A DNA stretch of 16,010 nucleotides, taken from positions 1 through 16,010 of the forward strand of contig JBFXEJ010000128.1 in NCBI GenBank assembly GCA_050180235.1, given 5' to 3'. Every line of letters starts with the position of its first letter. Position 1 is the stretch's first letter. Shown here one piece after another: positions 15,485 through 16,010 of the stretch. Source of the stretch: JAABRU01 sp050180235. Its GTDB lineage: Bacteria > Desulfobacterota > Desulfobacteria > Desulfobacterales > Desulfococcaceae. A program made the translations under genes and the position numbers. Under the pieces are notes generated by a model. The model made no database searches. It had not been told where the DNA came from and saw nothing but the letters and a program-made list of their open reading frames with translations.

Positions 15485-15815
15485 ATACCAAATCGCCATT
15501 GATTTGATACAATACCGTCAGTTTTTTCTGCTCTTCCGGGTTTGCAGAAAACTGCTCCGCCCAATTTCTGCACTCCTCCGCATTGTATAAAACCAATGGC
15601 GAACCGGTATTAGACCGGTTCGCCATTGAAAATATAACTATGAAACACACCACTGCCCCTCTCATACCGATTCGCCATTGACCTGATACAGGCTGCAGTC
15701 CCGCCCCGGACTGATCCGGAGGAGTGCAGAAATTAAGAGGAGCGGTTTTCTGTACACGCACTCTGAACCCCGGAAAAACTGACAATATTCTATAAAATCA
15801 ATGGAGAATTGGTAT
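15485..15815. mobile_element. Nested foldback element (331 bp) built from the same terminal repeat
   Basis: Outer ends ATACCAAATCGCCATTGA (15485-15502) and TCAATGGAGAATTGGTAT (15798-15815) are inverted repeats; the pairing continues inward with mismatches to about 15521 and 15779. A second pair of arms follows (15517-15580 and 15718-15783, about 65 bases, imperfect). In the centre are two more copies of the repeat facing each other as a perfect hairpin with 15-bp arms (15594-15608 and 15614-15628), and one further copy at 15664-15681. The phrase ATGAAACACACCACTGCCCC (15640-15659) matches the 7251-7475 element. This looks like one foldback element with a second inserted into it. An open frame across it (15483-15785, -) is a by-product of the repeats. 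Confidence 0.7.
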
Positions 15816-15816
15816 C

Positions 15817-15834
15817 ATACCGATTCGCTATTGA
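15817..15834. repeat. Terminal inverted repeat, probable left end of an IS
   Basis: ATACCGATTCGCTATTGA differs by one base from the copy at 15664-15681 and belongs to the same family as the ends of the elements at 7251-7475 and 15485-15815. It starts one base after the right end of the foldback element and lies 72 bases before the putative transposase start, the usual place for the left end of a small IS. The matching right end is outside the window. Confidence 0.6.
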
Positions 15835-15859
15835 AATTATATAAAAAATGTGCTATAAT
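15831..15859 (+). promoter_or_regulatory. Promoter of the putative transposase gene
   Basis: -35 TTGAAA (15831-15836), 17-base spacer, -10 TATAAT (15854-15859, perfect). The -35 box overlaps the inner end of the terminal repeat at 15817-15834, so transposase bound to its own end could repress transcription. Confidence 0.65.
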
Positions 15860-15906
15860 ATGATGGATAATTTCATTATGATATTTTTTTAAAAGGAGAA
15901 ATGAAA

Positions 15907-16010
15907 ATGCCGAAAAAGAAAATATATGATGTGTCAGAAAGTGCAGAACAACTTATTGATATGATAAAAAAAGAAAAAAAGGGACGTTTCCGTGACCGTC
16001 TCCGTCTGCT
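15907..16010 (+). CDS. Truncated N-terminus of a putative IS630-type transposase
   Basis: The frame runs off the right edge after 34 codons: MPKKKIYDVSESAEQLIDMI, then a Lys/Arg-rich KKEKKGRFRDRLRLL. This resembles the start of IS630-family transposases or their separate helix-turn-helix subunit (short polar start, an acidic helix, then K..R.RDRLR.LL leading into the helix-turn-helix). AGGAG at 15894-15898 is eight bases before the ATG at 15907 but only two before the one at 15901, so 15907 is the preferred start. A strong promoter and an 18-bp terminal repeat lie just upstream, which fits the left end of an IS. Family assignment from so short a piece is tentative; a chromosomal HTH protein is the main alternative. 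Confidence 0.6.
   Translation, partial: MPKKKIYDVSESAEQLIDMIKKEKKGRFRDRLRL

Noticed and set aside
15483..15785. Open frame of 100 codons on the minus strand
   Set aside because: It lies wholly within the nested foldback element and its two ends are coded by inverted arms of the same repeat. The C-terminal part looks faintly protein-like, so a decayed gene piece is possible, but I cannot support a functional gene.

Overview
The window reads as chromosomal DNA of a Gram-negative, probably sulfate-reducing deltaproteobacterium of the Desulfobacterales (Desulfonema-like). This is inference, resting on the protein flavour (ACSM-type acyl-CoA ligase, deoxyhypusine-synthase-like protein, YhdH reductase) and on the density of small foldback repeats. 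The Gram-negative cell plan follows directly from a tripartite RND pump with an outer-membrane lipoprotein.

Layout. At the left edge (2-109, +) is the C-terminal tail of an IS110-family transposase, followed at once by a REP-like palindromic element (124-212). From 234 to 6876 on the minus strand lies a four-gene efflux operon: TetR repressor, lipid-anchored adaptor, RND pump and NodT-type outer-membrane factor, transcribed in that order. A good promoter (-35 at 6972-6977, -10 at 6949-6954) and a perfect 16-bp palindrome (6912-6927) lie just upstream of tetR, which fits an autoregulated pump operon. 6877-7544 has no convincing gene; it holds this promoter and two separate inverted-repeat elements.

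7545-8537 (-) is a YhdH/AcuI-type quinone oxidoreductase or acryloyl-CoA reductase. Divergent from it, 8778-9749 (+) is a deoxyhypusine-synthase-like protein that keeps the catalytic WGK lysine but has replaced several residues of the canonical spermidine pocket. Convergent to that, 9936-11699 (-) is a medium-chain-type acyl-CoA synthetase. Its roughly 1-kb upstream region is unusual: three 18-bp TetR-type operators, two of them just downstream of look-alike promoters in a diverged tandem duplication, then a 143-bp miniature inverted-repeat element and a cluster of hairpins.

12684-15005 (-) is a 773-aa dynamin-like large GTPase with no annotated partner. Beyond an AT-rich gap, 15485-15815 is a large nested foldback made of several copies of an 18-bp terminal repeat. 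The same repeat bounds the 7251-7475 element and also lies immediately upstream of a truncated gene (15907-16010, +) that looks like the start of an IS630-type transposase. The window thus seems to show a parental insertion sequence and its non-autonomous derivatives side by side.

I see no CRISPR array, tRNA, rRNA, or defence or secondary-metabolite cluster. The most distinctive points are the duplicated operator/promoter array of the acyl-CoA synthetase, the MITE/IS family, the altered DHS-like enzyme and the orphan dynamin-like GTPase.
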